Below are positions 14,785 through 23,409 of a DNA stretch of 64,000 bases, piece by piece (the stretch's first letter is position 1; each line of letters begins with the position of its first letter). Position numbers and translations under genes: made by a program. The stretch spans positions 1 through 64,000 of the forward strand of contig JAGQRH010000004.1 of assembly GCA_020425605.1 (NCBI GenBank). The letters run 5' to 3'. The notes under the pieces are model-generated. The model had not been told where the DNA came from and ran no database searches. It was given only the letters and a program-made list of their open reading frames with translations. The DNA comes from Planctomycetota bacterium. GTDB lineage: Bacteria; Planctomycetota; UBA8742; UBA2392.

Positions 14785-15792
14785 ATGGAACACACAATCC
14801 AGATCATGACCGACGCGCTGTTTCGACCCAAGGGGCATGACCAGGTACGCAAGTGGCTCAAGCACGTGATCGCCGCGCGCAAAGCCAACGGCGGCTACCT
14901 GTTCATTGGCCCTGATGGGATTGGCAAGGCCGCCCTGGCACGCGAGTTTGCAGCGGCCTTGCGCTGCGAAAAGCCCGCCGATGGCTGGTCCTGCGGCGCA
15001 TGCAACGAATGCATGCGAATCTCCAAGGGCCTGCACCCGAGCGTGCGTCAGTTCGCCAAGCCGGATGACAAGTCGGCCTTCCCCGTTGAGCTGGTCCGCG
15101 AAATCGTGGACGAGGCCTCCAAGAAACGCCTTGAGCCCGGGATGCGGACGTTCATCGTCGCGGACGCCGACCGCTTCAATGACAGCTCCGCAAACGCTTT
15201 CCTCAAGACACTGGAGGAGCCGCCGGGCGATCTCGTCTTCATCCTGCTGGCAGAGAATCTGGCCCAGGTTCTGCCGACCATCCTTTCACGTTGCCAGTCC
15301 GTCCGCTTTTCGCCGCTGCAGGATGACCTCGTGGCTGAAGTATCCCGCGGTTGGGAAGGGCTGCCGGTCAATCCGGATTCTCGTGCCGTGCTGGTACGCG
15401 CCGCCCAGGGAAGTCCCGGCCGTCTGCGCCGGATGGCTGATGCAAACGTGCTGGACACCGTGCGCGACTTCCTGAAGTTCGTTCGTGACGACCCGTTCCA
15501 CGCATCCGAGACGTTGGTCGGCTCTGTGCAGGGAGGTGAAGACAACGAGGCCAAACGCGCGATGCTGCGCGAGGCCATTGCACTATTGAGTGCGGCACTG
15601 CGCGACCGGATGCTTTCAAGCATGGGCTGCGCGGACATGAAGCCTCTCACCCGCGCCATAGAAGGCGAACCATATTCAACGGACAGGCTGGTTGCGTCGT
15701 TAACCAGGCTGGATGATCTGCGCTCAAGTCTCGACGGCAACGTCAACCTCAAGCTGTGCTGCGACGCCATCGCACTGGCTTGGCCGGGTTAG
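14785..15792 (+). CDS. holB: DNA polymerase III clamp-loader subunit delta prime
   Basis: 335 residues from ATG 14785; ATG 14806, seven codons later, is an alternative that has CACAAT just before it. The AAA+ domain has P-loop GPDGIGKAALA, a four-Cys zinc site (RCEKPA, SCGACNEC), DADRFNDSSANAFLKTLEEP and the ILSRCQ sensor region (SRC motif). It loads the sliding clamp with tau/gamma and delta subunits. The size and modified P-loop fit delta prime better than the longer tau. It is divergent from atpG, with a 200-nt gap in which no other gene is seen. Confidence 0.85.
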   Translation: MEHTIQIMTDALFRPKGHDQVRKWLKHVIAARKANGGYLFIGPDGIGKAALAREFAAALRCEKPADGWSCGACNECMRISKGLHPSVRQFAKPDDKSAFPVELVREIVDEASKKRLEPGMRTFIVADADRFNDSSANAFLKTLEEPPGDLVFILLAENLAQVLPTILSRCQSVRFSPLQDDLVAEVSRGWEGLPVNPDSRAVLVRAAQGSPGRLRRMADANVLDTVRDFLKFVRDDPFHASETLVGSVQGGEDNEAKRAMLREAIALLSAALRDRMLSSMGCADMKPLTRAIEGEPYSTDRLVASLTRLDDLRSSLDGNVNLKLCCDAIALAWPG

Positions 15793-15828
15793 TATTGCCG
15801 CCCCGCCCTCCCCCGCTACTGTAACGCT

Positions 15829-18504
15829 TTGTTTTCGGCCCTGGCCCGAATGACGCGAACGCGCCCAATTCTGCTTTGCCTGCTGCTGACGGCCTGCTCG
15901 GCCGGTGCGCTGCTTGCGCAAGACAAGCCCGCGGACGGTGACGAGCCGGGCGAGGTCGCGATCAGTTTTGTCGTCGATGAAGACCAGACGACGTTCTGGG
16001 AAGCATGGCGTGAGGTAAGGGCCGACGGAACCGAGGGTCCGTTTGTGCTGGCGCTGCCTTACGCGGTCAGCCTCACATATCAGGACAAAACGCCGGACAA
16101 AGGCGAAATTCGCAAGCTGACACTCCTGGCGGACCGTGCGTTGCTCTGGTTTGAGCCCGGCGAAGGCACGGACGATTCGGATGTCGAAAGCGATCCTTTC
16201 CTGGCCATGACTCGCGGTGCGCGCAATCTTCAGTTCTATGGCGAAGGCAACATCTGGATGAAGTACACGGTGGGCGCGAGTTCCGTGACGATGCGTGCCG
16301 ACCGCCTGTTTCTTGACTTCGCTCGCAGCAAGATCGTCAGCTACGACGCCAACGGCAACGACAACAGCCGCGAAGTCCTGAACCTGCGAGGGCGCGTCAG
16401 CAACGCCAAACTGCATTCAGGCGCTGAAGATTCAGGCAAGGGTCCGGGCGGCCCTCCGCTGAAGTCCGGTATCGGCGTGGGCTCGGCCTCAGATGAAGCA
16501 GCGGGTACCGAAGACACGGTGGGCGCTGCGCCTTCCGACGACGCCAAGCCGGACAAACCGGACAAGTTGCGGTCGCTGCCGCATGAGCAGGGGCTTCGCC
16601 TCTTCGCCCGGGCAGATGAGTTGCGGTTCATGCTGGGTGAAGACCTGAAAGAAGTGGATCTCGAGAACGGCAGCGTCTCATCCAGTTCGCTTGCGATCGC
16701 CTCATATTCACTGGCCGCAGAGAAACTGACGATCCGCCTGACGAAGGTCCGCAGTACCGTCTACCTGACGCGCCCCTCTGTGCGCGTTCTGGACTACCCG
16801 CTGCTGACGCTGCCGACCGAAGACTATGCCTATGACGTCGACAGCCAACCGCCCATCCGGCAGCTGGATTTCATTACAAATGCCCGCTTCGGCTACGCCT
16901 TCCGCCTGTACATCGACGCAATCGCTACCTACGACTTCTTTGCCGACCCGGAGCCTCCGTTCAATCCGCTGCGACTCGGTCCGCAGATCGACTACTTTTC
17001 ACGACGCGGGCTGGGGCTGGGCCTCAACCTGGACTGGGGCGGCGTACGCTCGTTCAAGGAATTCGGCGCCAGCAGCTTCCGCAGCCTCTACATCAACGAC
17101 CCCGGCGACAAGCGAAGCCGCGCCAAAGACCTCGGCTGGTATCCCGTCGAGAAACACAGCCGCGGGCGCATCTACGGCGCGTATTCACAGAACTTCGGCG
17201 ACGGATGGCAGTTCGACCACCTGTTGAATTACTCAAGCGACAAGAACTTCCGCCGCGAGTTCTACGTAAACGAGTACGACAATAACGAACCCGAGAACAG
17301 CTTTCTCCAGCTCACCAAGCGCTACGAGAACCTGAACTTCTTCCTGCTGGTTGAGCCCAAGGTTCATCCGTGGCAATCCCGTACCGAGTACCTGCCAACG
17401 CTCGGCTTCGAGACGTACCGGCAGGCCGTCGGCGACTTCGGGCTGCAGTTCTCAAGCCGCACTGATGCCAGCGTGTTGCGTTTCAAGCCCGGTGACGGCG
17501 ACGACCGCGACGAGATTTCCACGCTGCGTGCAGACAGCACGTCCTGGTTCAGTTTGCCGGTTGAGCTGGGGCCGTTCGCGCTGGACCCGTTTGCAGGCAC
17601 GCGCTTCACGGTTGCCACCAACCACCTGCGCTTTGCTGACGACCAGTCACGCCCGTTCCTGAGCAGCGACGGCACATTCCCGGGCTTGCGTCCGGGAGAC
17701 GAAAAGGCCGACGGGCTTCTGTACCGCTTCCTGCCGTTCTTCGGCGCCAACCTGCAGACTTTCTTCACCGGTACATTCAGCGATGTGCAGATCCCCGGGC
17801 TTGCCATCGACGGTCTGCGGCACGTGTTTGCCCCGTTCGTGCGCTACACCAACTATTTCTACAACAGCCTCGATGACATCCCGGGGCGTGCGTTCACGCC
17901 GCTCGATACGGTTGACACGCTGGACGAATTCCACGAAGTGCGCTTCGGCTTTCGTGAGAGGCTGCAAACGAGAAAGGGTTGGGGCGCTGACCGGCACACG
18001 GTTGATTACTTCGAGGTCATGGCCGAGATCCCGTGGTATCCAAATCGTCGCCGTGACAACAACGACCGCAACTTCGGTGACCTGGAAATCGCCGCGACCT
18101 GGCGCCCCGCACCCGGCTTCACGCTTGAGGGCAACATGTTCATCGACCCCTACAGCGGCAACTTCAACCGTGCGGCTGCCAGCTTCCGCTTTGACGTGCT
18201 GATCCTCGGTCAGACCGGCATCACTGCCAACATTTACTACCGCTTGCTCAAGGCACAGCACCAGGTGGTGGGTATCCAGGGCAATCTTACTACCGGGCTG
18301 TATGGAATCGGCGTGAAGCAGGAGTATGACCTTCAGGCCGGCAAGTTCCGCGACACGCGCATCGAGCTCACCCGCCGCGTGCTGGAGGCGTTTGACCTTG
18401 GGTTCGTTTTTGTGCGCGATGCGCTCGACGGCAGCCTTGGATTCTACTTCAGCATTTCCGCAACCTTCCGTGCGCCAAGCAGCAGCGCGTCCCTACTGCG
18501 CTAA
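15829..18504 (+). CDS. lptD: LptD/OstA-like outer-membrane LPS assembly protein
   Basis: 891 residues from TTG 15829, or 884 from ATG 15850. The TTG lies 7 nt after a TACTGT hexamer, so transcription may begin there. A signal peptide (ILLCLLLTACSAGALLAQ) is followed by an OstA-type beta-jellyroll (residues ~40-330, with VSSVTMRADRLFLDF) and a long beta-barrel rich in aromatic strands (NFGDGWQFDHLLNYSSDKNF, GLRHVFAPFVRYTNYFYN), as in LptD. A Gly/Lys/Asp-rich insert (~205-250) lies within the jellyroll. LTAC could also be a lipobox. It implies an LPS-containing outer membrane. Overall identity to known LptD looks low, but the architecture is clear. Confidence 0.75.
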   Translation: MFSALARMTRTRPILLCLLLTACSAGALLAQDKPADGDEPGEVAISFVVDEDQTTFWEAWREVRADGTEGPFVLALPYAVSLTYQDKTPDKGEIRKLTLLADRALLWFEPGEGTDDSDVESDPFLAMTRGARNLQFYGEGNIWMKYTVGASSVTMRADRLFLDFARSKIVSYDANGNDNSREVLNLRGRVSNAKLHSGAEDSGKGPGGPPLKSGIGVGSASDEAAGTEDTVGAAPSDDAKPDKPDKLRSLPHEQGLRLFARADELRFMLGEDLKEVDLENGSVSSSSLAIASYSLAAEKLTIRLTKVRSTVYLTRPSVRVLDYPLLTLPTEDYAYDVDSQPPIRQLDFITNARFGYAFRLYIDAIATYDFFADPEPPFNPLRLGPQIDYFSRRGLGLGLNLDWGGVRSFKEFGASSFRSLYINDPGDKRSRAKDLGWYPVEKHSRGRIYGAYSQNFGDGWQFDHLLNYSSDKNFRREFYVNEYDNNEPENSFLQLTKRYENLNFFLLVEPKVHPWQSRTEYLPTLGFETYRQAVGDFGLQFSSRTDASVLRFKPGDGDDRDEISTLRADSTSWFSLPVELGPFALDPFAGTRFTVATNHLRFADDQSRPFLSSDGTFPGLRPGDEKADGLLYRFLPFFGANLQTFFTGTFSDVQIPGLAIDGLRHVFAPFVRYTNYFYNSLDDIPGRAFTPLDTVDTLDEFHEVRFGFRERLQTRKGWGADRHTVDYFEVMAEIPWYPNRRRDNNDRNFGDLEIAATWRPAPGFTLEGNMFIDPYSGNFNRAAASFRFDVLILGQTGITANIYYRLLKAQHQVVGIQGNLTTGLYGIGVKQEYDLQAGKFRDTRIELTRRVLEAFDLGFVFVRDALDGSLGFYFSISATFRAPSSSASLLR

Positions 18505-18575
18505 TCGTCAACAAATACACATCTTCCACTCCGTTCGTCCCAAACTAGGCTGCGCGGCGGTATTCGGAGACTGGG

Positions 18576-19886
18576 ATGAAGATCAGCGTTATCGGCTCAG
18601 GCCATGTGGGATTGATCACCGGCGTCTGCTTCGCCGAAAAGGGTCACGAGGTCCTGTGCGTCGACCACGACAAGGACAAACTCACCAAGCTAAAGAAGGG
18701 CGAAGTCCCGTTCTTTGAGCCGGACCTGCCTGAATTGCTGCAGAAGCATGTGGCCAGCAAGAAGCTGGTATTCAGCGACCGGACGGAAGACGCCGTCGAG
18801 TTCGGACAGGCGATCTTCATCTGCGTCGGCACGCCCAGCACCGAACGCGGCAAGGCCGACATGAGCTTTGTCGAGAAGGTCGCGCGCACCATCGCGGAGA
18901 ACCTGAAGGACTACCGCCTGGTCATTGAAAAGAGCACTGTTCCCATCAAGACCGGCGAGCGCATCCGTCGCACAATTGCCCGCTACATCAAGGGTGACGT
19001 TCACTTTGACGTCGCAAGCAACCCCGAGTTCCTGCGTGAAGGCAGCGCAATCTACGACACGCTGAACCCTGATCGCGTGGTGGTTGGCGTCGACTCAGCC
19101 AAGGGCGAAAGCCTGATGCGCGAAGTCTACAAGGGCTTCAACTGCCCCATTGTAGTCACCAGCGTCGGATCAGCCGAGCTGATCAAACACGCCAGCAACA
19201 GCTTCCTTGCGCTCAAGATCACCTACGCCAACTGGCTCTCGCGCCTGTGTGAGGCCAGCGGAGCTGACATCAGCGAAGTCGTGCACGGCATGGGGCTCGA
19301 CCATCGCATCGGCAGCCACTTCTTCGGCGCGGGCATCGGATACGGCGGAAGCTGCTTCCCGAAGGACGTGGACGCACTGGCACACATCAGTGAAGAACTC
19401 GGCGTTGATGCGCCCCTGATCCGGCTGATCAGCGACACCAACAAGTCGCAGCTCGACAACTTCTATCAGCGCATCGAAGCTGAGCTGTGGGTCCTGAACG
19501 ACAAGACGCTCGCCATCTGGGGGCTTGCCTTCAAGCCGAACACGGACGACTTGCGTGAGGCGCCGGCACTGCGGTTGATCGAGAAGCTCAAGGCCGCCGG
19601 GGCCAAGCTTCGCGTGCACGACCCGGTTGCCATGGCGGCCACCCGCAAACTCCACCCGGACCTGTATTACGCGAAAGACCCGATTGACGCCGCTTCCGGC
19701 GCCGACGCTCTGATCGTCTGCACAGAATGGCCGGAATACAAAGAGGCCGACCTCGCCAAGGTGAAGGCCAGCATCCGCGTGCCGATGATCTTCGACGGTC
19801 GAAACTGCATCGACCGCAAGAAAGCCGGCGAGCTCGGAATGACTCTGTTCGGCATCGGCAAAGCACCGGTGAAGCCGGCCGAGTAA
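18576..19886 (+). CDS. ugd: UDP-glucose 6-dehydrogenase
   Basis: 436 residues, usual length, with GGAG before the ATG. The NAD-binding Rossmann fold starts SVIGSGHVGLITGVCF; later come FICVGTPST, EKSTVPIKTGE, NPEFLREGSAIYD, and the catalytic Cys in YGGSCFPKDVDAL. The C-terminal domain has AFKPNTDDLREAPA. It oxidises UDP-glucose to UDP-glucuronate for surface polysaccharide or LPS sugars, fitting its place directly after lptD. Confidence 0.95.
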   Translation: MKISVIGSGHVGLITGVCFAEKGHEVLCVDHDKDKLTKLKKGEVPFFEPDLPELLQKHVASKKLVFSDRTEDAVEFGQAIFICVGTPSTERGKADMSFVEKVARTIAENLKDYRLVIEKSTVPIKTGERIRRTIARYIKGDVHFDVASNPEFLREGSAIYDTLNPDRVVVGVDSAKGESLMREVYKGFNCPIVVTSVGSAELIKHASNSFLALKITYANWLSRLCEASGADISEVVHGMGLDHRIGSHFFGAGIGYGGSCFPKDVDALAHISEELGVDAPLIRLISDTNKSQLDNFYQRIEAELWVLNDKTLAIWGLAFKPNTDDLREAPALRLIEKLKAAGAKLRVHDPVAMAATRKLHPDLYYAKDPIDAASGADALIVCTEWPEYKEADLAKVKASIRVPMIFDGRNCIDRKKAGELGMTLFGIGKAPVKPAE

Positions 19887-19977
19887 TTCGGGCAAGCACC
19901 GAAAACACCAGGCACTGCCCGGGCAGTTCTTTGTGCCTTCATGTGCAACTGGCAGTTCCAATCCGCGCGTAGAAACC

Positions 19978-19983
19978 GACAAT
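19978..19983 (+). promoter_or_regulatory. -10-like GACAAT 7 nt before tsaD
   Basis: The hexamer ends exactly 7 nt before the ATG with no ribosome site between, the geometry expected of a leaderless transcript. Confidence 0.35.
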
Positions 19984-19989
19984 CTCCGC

Positions 19990-21102
19990 ATGCTTGTACT
20001 GGGCATCGAAACATCCTGTGACGACACGGCCGTAGCCCTGGTGGACAACGGCCAGAACATCCTGGCGGGAGCGCGCTCCAGCCAGGAGAAAGTCCACGCG
20101 CAGTACGGTGGCATCGTTCCTGAAGTCGCGTGCAGAATGCACTACGAAACGATGATGCCGCTGGTGCAGAAGGTCTGCGCCCAGTCCGGCAAGCAGCTGT
20201 CCGACATCGACGCGATTGCAGTGACCAATCAGCCGGGGCTCGTGGGCAGCCTGTACGTGGGACTCAGCAGCGCAAAGGCGCTCTCCTGGGCGCTGGCGAA
20301 GCCGCTGGTGACGGTCGACCATATTGAGGCCCACATTTACGCGGCACACCTGGATGATCCTGAGCTGGATTACCCGCACGTTTCGGTCGTCGTCAGTGGC
20401 GGGCACACGGACATCTTCCTGAGCACCGGTCCCACGGAGCACAAGCTGATTACCCGTACACTGGACGACGCGGCCGGGGAGTGCTTTGACAAGGTCGCGG
20501 CGCTGCTCGGCATCGGCTATCCCGGTGGCCCGGCCGTGCAGATGACCAGCCTCGGGGGCGACCGCGATGCCATCAAGTTCCCGCGCGGCGAAGCCGGCCC
20601 GGACGGGCTTCAACTTAGTTTCAGCGGGCTGAAGACAGCCGTGTTGAACGACCTGCGCAAACGCGGCTTCGTGATCGAGGCCCAGCGCAATGCAGGCCGC
20701 CTGATCACAGCGCGCGCACCAGAAGCTCCCGTGCCGAAAAGCGAGACCCGCACCCTCAGCGTGAAGCTGCCGCTGGCGGATATCGCCGCGAGCTTCCAGG
20801 AAGCGGCCGTGGACATCCTGGTTCGGGCAACGCTGGCCAGTACCCGCAAGGTGCGCTGCCGGGCAGTCGTGCTGTGCGGCGGCGTCGCGGCGAACAAGCG
20901 ACTCCGTGAAGTCATGGCTGCCGCCTGTAAGGCGCAGAAGAACACTGCATTCCATGCGCCGCCCTTGAACCTGTGCACCGACAACGCCGAGATGGTGGCC
21001 GGGCTCGGGTTCCACAAGCTGGTGATCGGGCAAGTTGCTTCGCTCGATGCAGACGTGCTTCCCAACAAAGACGAGAAGCGCCAAAAGGCAGGAACGGCCT
21101 GA
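19990..21102 (+). CDS. tsaD: tRNA N6-threonylcarbamoyladenosine transferase
   Basis: 370 residues from ATG 19990 (MLVLGIETSCDDTAV), the conserved TsaD start; a longer frame upstream is not needed. Metal ligands His111 and His115 are in VDHIEAHIYA, and SGGHT and the LSFSGLKTA segment are present. TsaD transfers the threonylcarbamoyl group from the TsaC product to A37 of ANN-decoding tRNAs, with TsaB and TsaE (not in the window). A small insert (residues ~245-260) precedes DIAASFQEAAVD. The rhomboid gene begins 1 nt after the stop. Confidence 0.95.
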   Translation: MLVLGIETSCDDTAVALVDNGQNILAGARSSQEKVHAQYGGIVPEVACRMHYETMMPLVQKVCAQSGKQLSDIDAIAVTNQPGLVGSLYVGLSSAKALSWALAKPLVTVDHIEAHIYAAHLDDPELDYPHVSVVVSGGHTDIFLSTGPTEHKLITRTLDDAAGECFDKVAALLGIGYPGGPAVQMTSLGGDRDAIKFPRGEAGPDGLQLSFSGLKTAVLNDLRKRGFVIEAQRNAGRLITARAPEAPVPKSETRTLSVKLPLADIAASFQEAAVDILVRATLASTRKVRCRAVVLCGGVAANKRLREVMAAACKAQKNTAFHAPPLNLCTDNAEMVAGLGFHKLVIGQVASLDADVLPNKDEKRQKAGTA

Positions 21103-21103
21103 A

Positions 21104-22084
21104 GTGGCAATCCGGCAGTACAACCCCGGCTACATGCCCCCGGCGACGCTCGCGCTTGTCGCCCTCAATGTTGCAATCGCGATTGCGGACATCATCAGCG
21201 GCGGAGTGATTGAGAAGCTCGGCTGGGCGCGCGGCATCGACGTGCAATACGGCGAGTACTGGCGCCTGTTTACCTGTGGCTGGGTGCACGGCAGCGTCAT
21301 GCACATCGCGTTCAACGCCTACGGGATCTATGTCCTCGGCAGCATCGTGGAACGCCTGCACGGCTGGAAGCCAACCGTCATCATCTACATGGTCTCGCTG
21401 ATGGGCGGATCAGCGCTGGCGATGGCGTTCATGGACCCTGCGATTCCGTTGGTCGGCGCATCGGGCGCGGCCTACGGTCTGTTCGGCGCGGTACTCGGTT
21501 TCTTCTACGTGAAGACTGGCAGCCTCAAGGGTCTGGTCCAGATTCCGGCCGCCCGCATGCTGCTGATCTGGCTGGCATTCGGCGCATACATGAGCACACG
21601 GCCAGGCGTCAGTTTGCTGGGACACCTCGGCGGCTTTGTGCCGGGTGTGATCCTAGGAATGTTCTTCGAGCACAAGTACAAGCGCGAGCTCGACCTCTAC
21701 AATTCGCTGGCCGCCGCGTTGGTCTGCGTGGCCATCGCCGGCTTAACCGCATTCGCGTGCGCGCCGTTCACGCGCTCGACGTGGTACGCGACGCGCGCCT
21801 TGCACGCCTACGAAGATGGCGATCTGGAGCGCGGCGACGAGTTGCTGCAAGAAGCCAGGGGCCGGAACCATACGCGCGCGGGGGAACAGAATCTGCTCAC
21901 TCACCTGACAGTCTGGCGCCGCTTTCATGAGGAGCTTCCGAAAGTCTACGACATGGACGCGCTGCGACTGCCTCTGACCCATGCCGCTGGAATCACGAGT
22001 TCGATTTCACCCGGCATGCCATACAATTTCCTTCGGGACCCTGACGCACCAGAGCCGCTTGAACCGGTGGACACAGGCGACTAG
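21104..22084 (+). CDS. Rhomboid-family intramembrane serine protease
   Basis: 326 residues from GTG 21104, directly after the tsaD stop. Six hydrophobic segments are seen. Ser120 in GASGAAYG is the nucleophile and His174 in LLGHLGGF the base; Asn71 in HIAFNAYG fits the oxyanion region. A ~130-residue C-terminal tail after the last helix is soluble and has TPR-like helices (ALHAYEDGDLERGDELLQEA). The natural substrate is unknown. Rhombosortases, which process GlyGly-type C-terminal tails, are shorter, so a link with the Cys-tailed surface proteins at 47-52 kb is only a speculation. Confidence 0.85.
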   Translation: MAIRQYNPGYMPPATLALVALNVAIAIADIISGGVIEKLGWARGIDVQYGEYWRLFTCGWVHGSVMHIAFNAYGIYVLGSIVERLHGWKPTVIIYMVSLMGGSALAMAFMDPAIPLVGASGAAYGLFGAVLGFFYVKTGSLKGLVQIPAARMLLIWLAFGAYMSTRPGVSLLGHLGGFVPGVILGMFFEHKYKRELDLYNSLAAALVCVAIAGLTAFACAPFTRSTWYATRALHAYEDGDLERGDELLQEARGRNHTRAGEQNLLTHLTVWRRFHEELPKVYDMDALRLPLTHAAGITSSISPGMPYNFLRDPDAPEPLEPVDTGD

Positions 22085-22104
22085 AGTTCGTCGCGGAGAA
22101 TCCC

Positions 22105-23409
22105 ATGGCAAGCAATCGCGAGGCGTTTGACGATGCGCGCCGGTACATCGCCGGCGGCGTCAACAGCCCCGTGCGCGCGTTCAAAGCAGTCGGCGAGACG
22201 CCGCTGTTCTTCGCATCCGGCTACGGCTGCAAAATCACCGACATCGAAGGCAATGAATACGTCGACTACGTCGGCTCATGGGGCCCGCATATTCTTGGCC
22301 ACGCACCGGAGCCGGTGATCACGGCGATCACCCGTGCGGCAAAATCCTCCACCAGTTTCGGCGCGCCGACGGTCACCGAGACTGCGCTCGCCCGCATCAT
22401 CTGCGAAGCACTGCCTGACTGTGAGCGCGTGCGCCTGACCAACAGCGGCACCGAAGCAACCATGAGCGCCCTGCGCCTGGCGCGCGGCGTCACCGGCCGT
22501 CCCAAAATCGTCAAGTTCGCCGGCTGCTACCACGGCCACGTGGACAGCCTGCTGGTCAGCGCCGGCAGCGGTGCGCTGACCTTCGGCAGCCCTGACAGCG
22601 CGGGTGTAAACGCAAGCGTCGCGGCCGACACGATTGTTCTGCCGTACAACGACGTCGATCACGTTGAGCGCGCCTACGCCGAGTTCGGCCACGAAATCGC
22701 TGCCACAATTGTCGAGCCGATCGCCGGCAACATGGGCGTGGTCATGCCCGTGCGCGGCTACCTGGAATCGATCGCGGCCATCACGCGTGAGTCCGGCGCG
22801 CTGATGATCATCGATGAAGTCATGACCGGCTTCCGCGTTGCGTGGGGTGGCGCACAACGGCTGCTGAATGTCCAGGGCGACCTGACCGTGCTGGGTAAAG
22901 TAATCGGCGGCGGCATGCCGCTGGCGGCATTCGGCGGACGTCGCGAGATCATGGAACAGCTCGCGCCCGAGGGGCCGGTCTACCAGGCCGGTACGCTTTC
23001 CGGCAATCCGGTCGCGGTCGCGGCGGGGCTGGCCGCATTGACCCAGCTTCGCAACAACCCGGAGATTTATCGCCGCCTCGAAGTACTCTCGGCCCGGCTG
23101 GAGTTCGGGCTGCGCAGTGCGGCGGAACGCGTCGGGCTGCCGGTCTACATCTCGCGCTGTGGCAGTATGCTGACGGTGTTCTTCCAGAGGGGCCCGGTAC
23201 AGGACCTTGATGGCGCCCGACGCAGCAATACGGGTCAGTTCGCGCGCTTCCATGCCCTCATGCGCGAGCAGGGCCATTACTTGCCGCCCAGCCAGTTCGA
23301 GTCCTGGTTCGTGAGCAATGCCCACACCTTCCGCGACATCGATTCCACGATCGCGGCGGCCGAGCGGGCTTTCGCTCAGGTAGCAGAGTCGTCTACAATC
23401 GTGGCATGA
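22105..23409 (+). CDS. hemL: Glutamate-1-semialdehyde 2,1-aminomutase
   Basis: 434 residues, normal length. Motifs: GGVNSPVRAF, TNSGTEATMSALRLAR, KFAGCYHGHVD, LMIIDEVMTGFR, and Lys265 in LGKVIGGGMP, which carries pyridoxal phosphate. The enzyme makes 5-aminolevulinate for haem by the C5 pathway in the cytoplasm. A GGAGA site precedes the ATG. The last codons overlap the start of the next gene as ATGA, so the TPR protein can be translated from the same message. Confidence 0.95.
   Translation: MASNREAFDDARRYIAGGVNSPVRAFKAVGETPLFFASGYGCKITDIEGNEYVDYVGSWGPHILGHAPEPVITAITRAAKSSTSFGAPTVTETALARIICEALPDCERVRLTNSGTEATMSALRLARGVTGRPKIVKFAGCYHGHVDSLLVSAGSGALTFGSPDSAGVNASVAADTIVLPYNDVDHVERAYAEFGHEIAATIVEPIAGNMGVVMPVRGYLESIAAITRESGALMIIDEVMTGFRVAWGGAQRLLNVQGDLTVLGKVIGGGMPLAAFGGRREIMEQLAPEGPVYQAGTLSGNPVAVAAGLAALTQLRNNPEIYRRLEVLSARLEFGLRSAAERVGLPVYISRCGSMLTVFFQRGPVQDLDGARRSNTGQFARFHALMREQGHYLPPSQFESWFVSNAHTFRDIDSTIAAAERAFAQVAESSTIVA
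23394..23399 (+). promoter_or_regulatory. -10-like TACAAT 7 nt before the TPR gene
   Basis: TACAAT inside the hemL 3' end finishes 7 nt before ATG 23406. No ribosome site is present, so an internal leaderless promoter is possible in addition to coupling. Confidence 0.35.
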
